Below, piece after piece: positions 34,022 through 46,285 of a stretch of DNA of 64,000 bases (position 1 is the stretch's first letter; every line of letters starts with the position of its first letter). Made by a program: the position numbers and the translations under genes. Source of the stretch: Stenocarpella maydis (taxonomy: Eukaryota; Ascomycota; Sordariomycetes; Diaporthales; Diaporthaceae); assembly GCA_002270565.1 (NCBI GenBank), contig NQMI01000051.1:124001-188000 (forward strand), given 5' to 3'. The notes under the pieces were generated by a model that did not search any database, had not been told where the DNA came from, and saw only the letters and a program-made list of their open reading frames with translations.

Positions 34022-36171
34022 ATGAATTCCATTCAGGGCCCGGGGGCCCATGGTTTTCCCATACCTGTCGAAGACAGCGGGGAAGAATCCGACCGCGAGA
34101 GCCCAATGTTTGTGGACCAGCCGGACGGCGATGGCGCGCCTTCCGAGTCAGGGAGCCCAGAAAGCGCCTCTCCTGAGCAACAACAATATACTTCCATTTC
34201 GCCTGAGGATGATGACGTTGAGTCCTCACAGGACGACGAAGACGATGAGGGGCAGGCGCAAGCAGCGCCCGCGCAACCGGAGGACGCTCACTCATCTGAG
34301 AGCGAGCCGGACCAAGACCAGGGCGGCAATGCTGGCCTCGCTGGGTATCCAGCAATGGCGTATGACAGCAGTGCCAGAGATGGCGATGCGTGCACTCGCG
34401 TGTGCCTGAGGCAAGCGAGAACCAGGGCCCGGAAGCTTGTCGCTGCTGAGAGAAAAATCCAAGTGAAGGATATCATCATCAAGGATCTCAGGGGAAAGCT
34501 CACAAAGGCAAAGTCTGAGATCTTGCGACTGAAGAGACAGCTCAAGCAATTCACAGGGTCATCAGACAGCTCCGACCGTGAGCCGACTTGGCAGGAAAAG
34601 CTTCGTGAATATCTCTCTCCAGAGCAAGGTGGAAACTATGAAGAAGCATGGAAGTCCAACTACCGAGCCTTGAACATGTCCATCAACCTCAATATGATCC
34701 ATCCGCAGGTGCGACTCGTCCCACCTTACGAGGCGAGTATCAGATCGCGACAGAGTTCTCCCAACGTGGAACCCGTGCACGCGGATGAAGAGTTCCGCCT
34801 GACGACGCCACTTCCTGACAATATCATCTACCAAATCTTGACGGAGCTGCTTACAATGGATGGCCTTATCCATTGCTTCTCGCGTCTCGACCCATACTGT
34901 CCGCCTGCCGAGTTCCCCGAAGAACAGCGCCATGGACGGTCTCCCACTGGAAATCGTGGGCGCTTCTTCATTTCTAGTGAAGAACGAAGCTGGATAAATC
35001 TCACGAACGACACTATTGACCCAAATGTCGTCCTAGCCGCGCTGTGTGTTTCTCGGAAATTCGCTTTTTACGGCATCCACATTTTCTACGGCAAAAACAC
35101 GTTCGCGTGGTCATCACTTGGTGAGATGGACAGGTTCGCCACAGGAATCAAAGTTGCAAGATGGAGCAGGCTACAGAATGGAGAAATCACATGGGTGGGT
35201 GGCAAAGTGGTCAAATTCAGATCTCGATCAGGAGAGCGGCTAAACGGCCGCACGTCGCCCCTTGCCTGGTTGTGCGAGGCTTCTTGTAAGTATACTACTC
35301 CCGCTGCAGTTCCATGATCTTTGTGCTTGAAATGCGTATCACCTCAAGATTTCTAATAGGCGATTGAATCGTAATAGCTTTGAAAACCCTCTGCATCCAT
35401 TTGCGGGAGTCAAGTAGAGCCGTCATGAGACGGCCCTACGAGACTCGTGAGCAAATTGATTACGTTGCTGGAAAGACGGCCGGGCAACCAAATTGTCGAC
35501 CTACTCGTTCCATGCGCAGCCTGATGGGCGTGGACTATCTTTACCAGTGCCGCTCACTTTATTTCCTACGAATCTACGACCTGGACAAAGAAATTTCGAA
35601 TCCAGATCGAAGTCTGGCAAAGATTCGGGATACGAGCTTTTTGCTTGACCTACAGAGAGTATGTACTCAAGCCAAAGTTCCATCACGGGCTGAGAAAACG
35701 AAGCTGGAGAATCTTGAGCTCCTGTTCCCACGGCGTAAAGGTTCCTGGAAGCCGTCAAGAAGGGATTTTGACCTCGTCCGGCCAGTTTATTTTGAGGACA
35801 CTGGTTACGACAACCGAGTCAACGACCTAGACTATGATGCTACGTCCTCCCAGGGCACGATTGTTAGCGACTCCTCTTACGACGACGGTGATGGCTCTGA
35901 CGATGCTGGCTCTGACGATGGTGAAGATAATGGCTCTTCAGGATCCGGATCGCCGCCACGGTATTCGCGCAGACGCCGCCCGTTCACTCCGGCACCGGGC
36001 CCAGCAGATTCGGAGGATGAGAGCCAGAATTCTGCCAGCGACAGCCCCAGCCAGAGCGATTCAGGCAGTGGTAGCGACGAGGAGGATGCGGAATCCGACA
36101 CGACTGAGGTGTTTCGTCGGAAGCGAATTCATCAGTTCGTAAAGGCGGACTCTCAAGTGCCTGATGAATAG
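34022..36171 (+). CDS. Fungal-specific acidic coiled-coil protein, function unknown
   Basis: Exons 34022-35285 and 35378-36171 give 685 aa. The N-terminus is acidic and Ser/Gln-rich. A coiled coil lies at about residues 135-175 (ARKLVAAERKIQVKDIIIKD ... EILRLKRQLKQ). The middle (about 245-500) is a globular, conserved-looking domain with FFISSEERSWINLTNDT, NVVLAALCVSRKFAFYGIHI and FYGKNTFAWSSLGEMDRF. The exon junction joins CEAS-LKTLCIHL. The C-terminus is acidic again, ending KADSQVPDE before TAG. The fold is unknown to me; it resembles uncharacterised proteins common in Sordariomycetes. The frame stays open for 187 more codons after the TAG (see next entry), so the true C-terminus is uncertain. 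Confidence 0.7.
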
Positions 36172-36732
36172 GGTTCCAGACACTTGAAGAATCTCCGGAC
36201 TCGCTCCGAAGGAGGCATTAGCAAGTCATCCGTCCAAGTCATCGACCTCGATGGTGATGATGACGACGTATTCGAAGTGCCCCCTCCGCCAACAGCACGA
36301 AGTTCTAGGCCACGATCACTGAGCCTCTTTGTTACCCCAGGCCCGAATGAGCCTCGCAGCACCGGCACGCCCGATTGGAGCACCAGACGTTGTCGCTCCA
36401 CCACAGGTCGAGCGTCCTTGGCGCCGCATATTGACCTGACCGGGGTTGATAGCGATGGAGAGGGCGAGAACTCGGATAGTAAGGTAGAGAAAACCACCGT
36501 CGGACCTATAGTGGATACCACGAATGACGTCGACGAGGCTCTCAGGAGCAGATTGCTTGCGAAGCTGAATACAGGCACCAAGCGAATACGGCCGATGAGC
36601 AATGCTAGCGACAGTGGTGGTGATATCAAGCGTCAGAAGATCGAACAGGGACGTCGCACCGGTTCACTCCCGATTCACACCACACCACCGATGTTCGTTT
36701 GCCAGACATGGGCGTTCCCGAAGGACTCATAG
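36172..36732 (+). other. In-frame coding-like extension after TAG, with two SIM-like motifs
   Basis: 187 codons (186 residues and a stop) in the same frame as the preceding gene, with codon use and composition like a real protein. It contains VQVIDLDGDDDDVFEV and HIDLTGVDSDGEGE, both matching the hydrophobic-plus-acidic pattern of SUMO-interacting motifs, and basic patches (TKRIRPM, KRQK). There is no good ATG near its start, so it is unlikely to be an independent gene. Options: a 63-bp intron 36109-36171 (GTGTTT ... AATAG) that removes the stop in frame, stop readthrough, a nonsense mutation, or a sequence error. Confidence 0.5.
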
Positions 36733-37290
36733 TCAGTCCTCTATCGCAAATTCTGCCAAAATTATGGGCTAGTTTTGCTATTATTATTATCGATTCTGGC
36801 ACATTATCTGACAGCTGCTTTTTTCCATGCGAAGCATCCTCGGAAGGTGCAACTCAGCTCGTTTTCGCTTTTCACGACGAAAGGCTCCTTCCTACGACTA
36901 GTTTGTTTCAAAGTTTTGGTCCAATTTAGACCTTTGCAAACGGCGACTGGACGACCTCGCGTGGGGGATTATTACATCGGAGGGCTATCCAAAGGAGGTT
37001 GACACACTGTGAACAACTACACGAGAGGATGTCCTATGGGAGGATATCCATGGCTAGGAGGCCATCCTATCTCAGATCACATGGCGATTGGTTTTTCGTT
37101 GACGACACTCACCGCGTTGCATTTTTGCCGACACTCAAATGTCCGTTGTGCTATGAATTTTTGACTTACACGATAAACTCGAGACTATCACTAGGACTTA
37201 CTCCATAAATACGCTCATTCCTGTAAACTTATGCTCATATGTGTGGTATTTAATTTAATTGTCTATATACCTGTACCGGCTTGGGCCAGT
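36733..37290. other. Convergent 3' regions (acidic protein and PAN2)
   Basis: 558 bp, moderately AT-rich, no gene seen. Confidence 0.6.
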
Positions 37291-37448
37291 CTACTTAAGT
37301 GGACTCCCTCGTCCAGGGGTGAACCCGCCAGCTCCCGGCCCAGCAGACCAACTCGGCGTGGGCGCACCCTGGGCCCCAGGAGGACCCCCCTTCCTGACGG
37401 GAGTCGAGGGCCCTTCTGAGATAGGCGTGGAACTCCTCTGCACGCCTG

Positions 37449-37483
<35 letters not shown>

Positions 37484-40400
37484 GGTTCGCTCCCAGGCGG
37501 TTTCCAGCCTACGAGCTCTCCTGAGCGGTATATCTCGTTGAGCATCATCTTGGTGATACCCGCGTCGTCGAACTCCTGGAACTTCTTGTAGAGCTTGAGC
37601 GCGATGCGCGCGTCCTCGATCGAGTCGTGCGTGTCGACCTGGATACCCTCCTTGAGCAGGTACCAGGCCAAGAACTTGAGGCTGAGCTTGCGGCGATAGT
37701 TCTTCTGGTAGAAGAGGTCGATGGTGTCGATGATCTGCGCCTTGGGCACCTGTATGTTGATGACGCGGAAGTCGCCCTTGAGGCCGTGCCCGACGAACTT
37801 GCACCCCAGGTTCAGGAGCACCCAGAGCCGCTTGTACGCGACCTTGAGCGAGACCAGGCAGTGCCTGCTGTTGCGCGGGTCCAGGTCGTCGGGCTTGATG
37901 CCCGAGTAGCTGTGCAGGTAGTCGATGACGGGCTCCCTGACCTGGATCCAGTCATCTATGAAGGCCAGGCCCTCGTCCTCGCCCTCGCCGCGCACGATGG
38001 AGACACGGGCCAGCGCGTGGAAGTTGGGGCGGATGACCTCTCTAACGCCATCCGATTTCATTTCCACCTCCGACTGCTTGGCCAGTACGAACTCCGTGTC
38101 AAGGGCGACCGTAGTCTCAGGTCCCGGTCGTTCTGTGATTGAGTCAAGGGTGCGATATGGGTGCTCTTTAGCGTCAGGCCTGTGGAATGTCAGCTGAATC
38201 CTGCGAGGGCATGCTACTGGAGAACGCACTTGAAATCGACATGCAGCACAGAAGTATCTATATTCTTGACCCAATCAGTGTCAAGCTTGTTGTTTGCCGT
38301 CTTCAACTGATAGACGAGCACAGACGGCATCTTCCACCTTGCATTGAAGGTAAGAGCTTCCGCAGCCGAGACTGGCTTGACGGAGAAGTCGTTGAAGAGG
38401 TGCCACTGACTGTCTCCTGGAGGCGTCGGCTCGGCATGCGCAACTGGAAAAGTGGTCAGCATAGCTATTGAGGTTTCCACAAAGTCAGAGAACTTACCGT
38501 TGACCATGGCGACAAGGTGCGGTTTGTGGTTCGAGCCAGTGTCAACGCTTCCTGGGGACAAGGCCCCAAGGTGTGATTTTTGAGGTGACCCGCTCTCGAT
38601 GTTGACCGAAAGGCCGATGAGAGAGTAAACCTGGATATTGTGTACTCCGCGCTGAAGATGTAGTTTGAGGTCTTCCCCCTGGAAGCAAAAGAAGGAGCCA
38701 TTATCTACTATGATGCCAATCTCCTCCGGAAGCCATCCCGGGTTCGCCCACAACATCCTCTGTTCCAGCTCGTTATCGCGATGCTCTGCCACTGGTACAT
38801 TAAGTGTAAGCACCGATGGTATACCTTGTATCGTCTTACGGGCTTGAAGGGATTGGTATCGATTGCAGCGGATACACCAGCCTTTCATGGCTCCTTCCCC
38901 TTCCACGCTGGTTTTCAAAACTTGAGAGAACGAGGTCTTCGTTGAGCGACTGCCGCGGCCCTTGGTCATTGGATAGGTCAAGTCGGTCACATAATTCGAT
39001 CCCGATCGGCTCGTCTCATTGCCGCAGTTCAAACACTTGATCGTGGTGAGGGCGGACGTAGCAAGGATTTCCTGCATTGCGGTAGGAGTAGGCGACTTGG
39101 TGCGGTAGTCATCTGCCATGGTCTGAAGTAAGAACCTCGTGAGCTGCTGAATCATCTTTGTCAGAGAGCCTTGTCGCGAGTCTTCTTCCAATAGACCAAG
39201 TCGAGACGCTGGGGGATGGTTGCTGAGGCATTTCAACAAATTCGACGCATGGCATGACGAACCCTCCGTCTTCTGTAACATATCCGACAAGTATCCAAGC
39301 TCACAGAGAAGGCACATCTCGCTTAAGCAATCGGTCGCCGCGTGCTGGAGAGCTAGGTTTCGAACCAGAGGCGTGAAGTGCAAGACCTGGAGGAGGGAGT
39401 TCGCATAGGAATTTGCGATATGGTTCTCCAAGCCGGCGTATCTGGTCATGTTGTAAAATCCAAAGTCGAAGTCATCCACTCCGTACTTGCTGAATGAGAT
39501 CTCGACGCTCTGGTAAAGTGCTGGGACATCCAGCCGCAGGCTTTCCAGCTCGGCCGAACCCAGGGAGCCGACGGCCATATCGACCTGTCCATCTGGGGCA
39601 GTCTTGCTGCCTGATACCTTGGCCGCATCTCTGGCCTTCTCACTGAGGAACTTTGGAGCGCGTATTGCAAGCGTGGTCTTCCCTGCAACCCGTGTGTCCT
39701 CGACCTGGTTCCGGCGCGTACCCCGAGTATTTGGGCCATAGAAGCCGAATGACGCTTTTGTGAGATGTGCTAGATCATTTTGAGCGAACCTAGGAGGCGG
39801 CGCCCCGACGTCTGAGATGGAGGTGTTTGGTAGCGCTGATGAGAGAGCCTCGCGATAGTATGGCATGCCGATGGAATTCAGCGGGCTGGCAGAGTCAGTC
39901 AGGGGTGTCGCCACCGCGCCTCGGGCTCACTACTCACGTATTTTCCTTCCAGTCAATATGGGGCGGAGGAACCTCTTCATCGGGCCATTCAGTGGGCTGT
40001 GGCAGCTCGACAAAGTGACATTTAGTAGGAGAGCCCCAGAGGTGCATATTACAGTCAGTGTCGGCCAACGCGATGGCCTCCCCCGATGGTGCGATTTCTA
40101 TTCCTGTGAGTACCGAGCCTACGACATTCGCCTGGCGTACATTGCTAGTGTTTGGGTTCAGCAGGTCCACCACATGCATCTGGCCACCCTGAGAAGCAAC
40201 TATTCCTGTCGTGAGCATGCGCGGGTGCATGCGGACATAGGCTGCCAGCGGAGGGAAGGGTATGGGAGGCATCGTGGCAAGGTTCTTCAGATCGAACACC
40301 ATGACAAAGGGGTCGAGCATATAAGTAGCCGCGGGCTGCTTCAGCGAGGTACCACACGTGACAACAAAGTCCTGCTGGACGTCCATGTCGTTTATGAAGG

Positions 40401-41373
40401 CCGAGTGGGCGCGCCACTTGTGAATAATGTTGAACTTGACGGGGTCGAGGATGTGGACATTGCCGTCTGTTGTAGCTGCGCAAATGTAACGGCCCTTCTT
40501 CATCTTGATATAGTGATGTGCCGTGGGAACCTGGACGGATTCAGCGAGTACTCGAGTGCACAGCAACAGGGGGCCTTACCCGCTTCAGTATTTCCCCCTT
40601 GTTCGTGTCAATGACAAACATTGTATCTTGTACACCGGCGACGAGGAGTTCGGAGGTCGCTTTCGAGGTGAAACTCATGCACCGGAGGTCTCTCATGTCT
40701 TCCGCACTATAACCCCACAACTATTAGGCGCTTTCCTCGCGTAGGTCGCTCACAGTAGCAGGCGCTCGTACCTGACATGTGACCATACTGGCGGTCCTCT
40801 CCGGAGAGCCATGTGGACACCTCGGGCGCCCAGTGCGATTACCCCTTTCTCATTGAACAGCAGCTGGTGCACCGCACCCTCGGTCGGTGGGTGCGCGCGG
40901 AAGGATGTGTATTTTTGAAGGTTATTTCCATAGAAGGATGTAACACGGCCCTGGAAGACAGTCAGAAATTGCGCCGCGACTGGAAACCAGGACGGTATAA
41001 GTCGGTCGGGTCGAGCGTACGTATCCGTTTCCAGCCCACAGGAGCTCCTGGCTTGGATCGAAGGCGAGCGCGGTGACGACGGTAGGCACCGACTGCCCTC
41101 CCGGTGGAGGGAGGAGTTGACGACTCAACTAGAGGCATTTAAATTAGCATTCATGTCTTGTTTGCTCGTCGTTGCGCGGCTGTCCAACCCGCGAAAGCGC
41201 AAGTCCACGGTGCACAGCCCAACAATCCGCAGCGCCAGCTGATGGCGGGGTCTACATCGTTCGCGCAGGACTCGGCTCTCGCTAGGGGAATGTGGGAGGC
41301 GCCTGAAAGTACTGTAGGATGGTCTGCAAATGAACGTAGTGTAGCGACTCACCTCATCCCAATCCGCGTCCAT
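37291..41373 (-). CDS. pan2: PAN2, catalytic subunit of the Pan2-Pan3 deadenylase
   Basis: Shortens mRNA poly(A) tails in the cytoplasm together with Pan3. Eight exons, in transcript order: 41353-41373, 41021-41128, 40772-40950, 40580-40706, 39885-40530 region (39938-40530), 38498-39885, 38230-38443 and 37291-38179, giving 1172 aa. The first exon encodes only seven residues (MDADWDE). The N-terminal WD40 propeller spans about residues 1-340 (LAFDPSQELLWAGN, RYICAATTDGNVHIL), followed by the Pan3-binding linker (NTPLNSIGMPYYREAL). The inactive ubiquitin-hydrolase domain has GLENHIANSYANSLLQVL, with Asn where UCH enzymes have Cys. The C-terminal DEDD exonuclease has DTEF, GHGLKGDF and DTHDSIEDA. 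An 11-Gln tract (CAG repeat near 37451-37483) and a Gly/Pro tail follow. The 54-bp intron 38444-38497 is in frame and open, but removing it restores MVN-VAHAEP. Confidence 0.93.
37451..37483 (-). repeat. CAG/CTG trinucleotide repeat in PAN2
   Basis: Pure CTG run on the plus strand encoding about 11 consecutive Gln near the PAN2 C-terminus. Likely length-polymorphic. Confidence 0.9.
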
Positions 41374-42113
41374 TGCAACGGGTCGCCAGGTGGCATCGTG
41401 GTGCCCTCTTGTGGCTGAAACGAAACTGGGCTTGGGATCCTGAATGAATTAAACGCGCCCAGGCAGACGCTGCGCTTCACCCGCCGACGTTGTCGGAGCT
41501 GGAGCCAGGGCGTGCCGCGGCCCAGTGGTGGGGGCCATTTCCATGGGTCTTGGTACCAAACTTAGCAGGGGACCTTTATAACTTGGAGTGGGAGCGTACG
41601 GAGTAACACGCTGCGAGCTATTCAAGCCTCACAGTGACTTGAGGACCAGACTCAGGGAGCCATTCATTCCCTCTGGTCTCTCACCCACGACATCTACGAG
41701 GGTCAAAAACTGTTTCTTGTAGACTCTTCTTACCACGCCCCATCAAATTTATAGATACCTCCGGACTGTTGTTTCCGCTGTACCTGCGTCTGAAGTTTAG
41801 CCTTTTTCGTGTTCCCTCGACGGACTGGCAAGCCCTCCCACCGTCAACCAAGACATACCCGGCGCCATCCTTCACACTTTGCGATGAACTAACTAGACGT
41901 TCCGATTTCATGGCCATCATTCAGGAATAGTTTGATTCATTGAAGAACTGCGCAGTTCATGTTGGAAGGGCTGGGAAGGCACCAGACTGGCTCATGTTAC
42001 AGAGCAGTAGCGAAACGGGGCTAGAAATTCTAATTCTAATAGGCATTCCAGGTCTTGAGTCAGAAGCAACATGCCGAGTTGCGGATTAGTGCGGATATCT
42101 CTCTCAACCAACA
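41374..42113. other. Promoter region of pan2 and 3' region of the SDR gene
   Basis: 740 bp between two minus-strand genes. A 79-codon minus-strand frame (41681-41920) contains YVLVDGGR, faintly like an SDR C-terminus, but too little to call. Confidence 0.5.
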
Positions 42114-43260
42114 TCAGTACGTAGAAGGGAACGTGCCGAGTCTGCCTCCGTCGAGAATCGTGACATTGCCGTTCAGGTATGCCCCAGCCCGCGAGACGAG
42201 GTATAGCACTGTACCCATCATGTCCTGCGCGTCGCCCATTCTTCCGAGAGGCACAGCACTGGTGTCAAGAGGAATTAGGCCTCCTTTCGTGGCATCACCT
42301 CCCGCCGCCTCAACAATGGGTGCCGACATGTCGGATGGGAACAAGCCCGGGGCCAAGGTGTTTGCTCTATACCCGTCTGGTCAGTCGCCATACTAGAAAG
42401 GCTTCCAGACACTTTACTTACCTGATGCCCCATCGGGGCAAGACACCGGCCAGCTGCTTCGCCGAGTGCGTCGCCGCCGCCTTGGACTGCCCGTAAGCCC
42501 ACCCACCAGGAGCCTTCTTGTTGAAGGCGGCGATGCTGCTCGTGACGAGGACCTGGCCCTGCCAGCCGAGGTTCCCGCGCTTGTTGCCCTTGTCCAGCAG
42601 CTCCAGGAACGCCATCGCAGTGTACCAGACCGCCGTGACGTTGACGCTGAACGTCTTTTCGTACGTCTCCATCGGGATGGCGAGGTTCTTGTCGCGGAAC
42701 TCCTGCAGCGAGGTCTCCGGGGAGGGGTAGGGGACCTGGGGCCCGCCGATGCCGCTGTTGCAGACGAGGAGGTTGAGGTAACCCGAACGCTTCTCGACCT
42801 CCGAGACGAGTGACTCGAGAGAAGACTGCGAGGTCACGTCGCAGGTGAGCGGGACGACCACGTCGGGCTTGTTGATCGTCTTGGCGGCCGACTCCAGGAC
42901 CTCGAGGCGTCTGCCGACGATGTAGACCTTGGCAGCGCCTGCGCCGGCGATGGCCTGGGCCATCATGAGGCCGATGCCTGGAGCAATGTTAGCATAATGC
43001 AAAATGAGTCTTATTCGGAGGGTTTAGTCCTAGTACCTGTGCCTCCACCTGTGATCTGGCAATGAGGAATCGTGTTAGCCCATGCTCATGAAATGGTGTG
43101 ACGTTTCTCAGTTCCTGGCTTAGCAGGTCTATCCCCAAGTCGTTACACAAAGCCCACCTGGAAAGCGCATCATTTTCGAACAGGTAAGTTGGGAACATAC
43201 CAGTGCGACCATCCCTTTCACAGAGAACAGCTCTGCAGGGTTGCCTGTTCCGTCCGACAT
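42114..43260 (-). CDS. Short-chain dehydrogenase/reductase
   Basis: NAD(P)-dependent oxidoreductase of the classical SDR type. Exons, in transcript order, 43201-43260, 43037-43055, 42422-42977 and 42114-42366 give 295 aa. Exon 2 is only 19 nt and encodes most of the cofactor loop, TGGGTGIG (residues 22-29). Other features: CNSGIG in place of NNAG, structural Asn139, catalytic Ser in VTSSIA (173/174), Tyr188 and Lys192 in AYGQSK, and the C-terminal substrate/cofactor block LAPGLFPSDM. It ends GNVTILDGGR ... PSTY. Resembles rhamnolipid-synthesis-protein-like SDRs (RhlG-like) of fungi; substrate unknown. Confidence 0.88.
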
Positions 43261-43677
43261 GATGATATCTCGAGCTTCAAAACTCCAGGGTCAAGTTTGC
43301 AGGTATTGTGATAGCTGAGCCCACACGCAATGTATGTATGCGCAGAGAATACAACAATACGGGAGTCAAGTCTTGACCTTGAGGACGAGGTAGCCTTTTT
43401 GAAGTTCAGTAAATGAACCCCTTGAATACTAACCGGGGTCGAGACGGTGCCCCTCGCGGCTCATTACTAAGACTGTTGACGTCGTATTTGCTTTCTGGCA
43501 GTTTCCGGAGAGGGAAACCACGACCTTCACACCGGCGCCCTGACGCCGACAGATTACTGAACATTGAACTACTTGCGCTTGATGATAATCACTTGGAGGC
43601 CATCATGCCATAAATGGAAGCCCGGCGGATCACATCCAATAATTGAATCGAATTTCTCCCGCAAGGATGGGTATCTC
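43261..43677. other. Intergenic region, SDR promoter and bud22 3' end
   Basis: 417 bp, no gene seen. Confidence 0.6.
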
Positions 43678-45238
43678 TTAATCAAATGTAATCTTCTTGC
43701 CTTGGAAAGCCGCCGTCTGTTGCGCCTCCTTCGCCTTCTTCCGCGCCTCCCAGCTAGGATGCAGCGGGCCCTCATCATCCTTCTTCGTCGGCGGCCTCGG
43801 CTGCCTGGGCTCAGCGGCGTCGTGATCCTGCTCGTCCCGCCGGCCTTCAGGCCTCTTGTCGAACGGCGTCTTGATGCCCCTTTTCCACGGCGTCCTCTCG
43901 CTACTATCCACCGCGCCGCGCTTCGGGTCCCACCCGGCGTCCCGACCAGACTTTTGCCTGGCCAGATGTTTGGCCTTGTCTTTGAATTTCTTTTCCCATA
44001 TCGCCTGGCGAGCCCGCTGGCCTCTCCTGTTCTTCCGTCCAGCTGGTGTCACGTCTATGTCGGACGCATCAGACTCGGAGCCGGATATGTAACCTCCCAT
44101 CAAGCTGGGAAGTATGCCGCCTTGCCTCCGGACATCTTCGATCTTTTTGGGATCCTTTCGCAGCGACATGGGTGGCGGTGATACGGCGGAGGCTTCAGAA
44201 TCCGACTCTGACTCGGACCCGGACCCGGACCCGGGTCCAGACCCAGAGATAGATTCCTCCTCTGAGTCGCTTGATCCATCTTCATCCAAGCCCGAGTGCG
44301 TGCCAGGCTCGTCGTCCTCCGGATCCTCAGATGCAGATTCGTCCGTGATCTCCATGGGGTCAAGTTCCTCATTCGCAGTGTCGTACGCATCTTCGTCGGC
44401 GGAGTCAGACTCCTTTTCGGAATCAAAGCTCCCGAGTCTGTCTTCGAACTGTGAAAGGGCCTTTTCTACCAACTCGTCGTCTTCGTCGTCGTCTTCGCCG
44501 TCGTTCTCGGAGAGCCCGCCCCATTCACTTTCCTCCTCATCTGATGAACGATCCTCTGATGAAACCTTACTCTTGGCAAGCTTCTCCTCAGGCTTGGCCT
44601 TCTTTTGTTCCGGAGCGCTCTTCGCTGCCCTATCCGCGGGCTGTTCCTCTAGGTCTTTCCTGGTCGCCGGCTCGCCCTTCTTATCCCCTCTCTTCAGCTT
44701 GCCCTTCTTGTCGGGCACTGGCACCTGGAGCGCGCGACAAATATCGGCAACGGCTGCATCTAGCGTGGCCTTGACCTTTGGCTGGTTGTAGAGCCCACTG
44801 GTGACATTGTGTAGAGCCGCTCGCTCCTCTTCCGTGATATCGGGCTTTGGGACGCCGTGCTTAACCTCATCTGGTAGTCTCGGGGATTCGGCAACGGCCT
44901 TGATTCTCAGCAGCGCCGAACAAAGATGGGCGTGTGCGACAGAGTGGAGGTCGAGCGACTGCACAGAGCTGGTCAGCTTCGATCTGACAAGTTTATCCCC
45001 GAGGCGCCCCGAGAGGCACAGGTGAGGCTACCCATTCGGGAGTACGAAGAATGCGCACCTTCAAAACGTCAATCTCCTTGTCTATCCGGGCTCTCTTCTC
45101 CGGGGTGGATTTGGGATCGCGTTGCCGTTTTGCCATGCGCTGTCTCTCAAATCCCTTTGCTACTTTCAAAGCGCGGAATAGCACCGTGTTGTGGTGCCCC
45201 AGCTTCTCCTGGACTTCATCTCTCTTCCGCTTAGGCAT
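43678..45238 (-). CDS. bud22: Ribosome biogenesis protein Bud22
   Basis: Nucleolar protein needed for 18S rRNA maturation. Exons 45059-45238 and 43678-44958 (transcript order) give 486 aa. The N-terminal helical part (LFRALKVAKGFERQRMAKRQ ... DKEIDVLKSLDLHSVAHAHL) and the C-terminal signature LHPSWEARKKAKEAQQ followed by AAFQGKKITFD at the end are diagnostic of Bud22. Between them is a long Lys/Glu/Asp/Ser-rich region with an acidic block and a GSGSGSESES stretch encoded by near-hexameric GAC/CCG repeats at about 44209-44245. It diverges from the centrin gene. Confidence 0.9.
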
Positions 45239-46285
45239 CTTGATCGGGTGGTGTTGAGCCTTGCCGTTCCAGGGCTCTGGTTGTACCTTTCGTTGAATGA
45301 GTATACTTTAGCTTTTGTCGGCCAAATTTTTGAAGACCATAACCTGAGAACCTTATCTGTTAAGGTTGCTATCGGATCACTCGGTGAGTTTGGCGGGGCT
45401 GCTTCCAACGACTTAACGGGCGGACAGTGCTCGTCTAGTCCTTTCAGTTAGGCCATCCCGCCGGTGAGCACTAACACTTGGACCAGATCGGTGGAACACA
45501 GCTAGCTCACTGCACAGATGCTGCTTGCTCTCTTTTGACTGTTAGTCTTCGCTTTCGCTGGGCAGAAACTACAGTGCTAGGAGGTAGTACCAAGGAAGCG
45601 CGTCGAGGGGCTGCAGTGGTCGCGTCGAGGCGTCCCTGCCAAAACTTAAACGGCGGTCCACACTTGTTTGCGACCCCCCTCCCCCCCCCAACGTGATCCC
45701 AGCCACTCGACGAGAACCATCGATCCTTGGCAGGTCAGGATCTCTGGAGAACCATTGATCGATTTGATCGATTGGATTTGACCATTCGGGCGCTGGATCC
45801 GGTCGCCCTTGACCACCCTAACCTGGGTTACCCGCGCATTCTCGACCGCTCGAAAACAAAGGCCACTGCCCATCGAACATCCTCCTCAACCTGGGCTTGC
45901 CCCCTTCGAGACCGAAAGAGAGAGTACGAGAAAGTGCGTGCGAGCGTGCGTGCGTATATGTATCGTGCAGCGCGCGGGCGCAGGATGACGGTCACTTTCA
46001 GGATATTGCCATCTCAATCGCTCCTGGTTTCACCCTCACCTCCCTGAGATTTTGCTTCTACCACGCAGACCCACGACTACGATTCTTTCGCGAAACCCCG
46101 AAACGCTTCATTTCTGTCGCGCATCTGCTACCCAACCCGCCAATAAAACAAATCACCAACTCGGATAACACGCTGAACCGCTTCCCATCGATACCAGACG
46201 CTCTCGTCCGGCCTGCCTGTTGCCGCACCGCGCTCCAGGAGCATCTCTTGTGTTCGACCACACTCGAACGATATATCCTTTGAAA
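45239..46285. promoter_or_regulatory. Divergent promoter region of bud22 and centrin
   Basis: 1.05 kb, no gene. AAATTTTTGA at about 45325 resembles the rRNA-processing element of ribosome-biogenesis genes and lies about 90 bp upstream of bud22; a single loose match. The plus-strand half is C/T-rich leader sequence for the centrin gene. Confidence 0.4.

Noticed and set aside
30399..36171. Secondary-metabolite gene cluster around the type III PKS
   Set aside because: Neighbours are a small membrane protein, an acidic fungal-specific protein and PAN2; none is a tailoring enzyme, transporter or cluster regulator.
41681..41920. Minus-strand frame with YVLVDGGR resembling an SDR end
   Set aside because: Only a few residues match; no Tyr-x-x-x-Lys or cofactor motif nearby. 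Could be chance.
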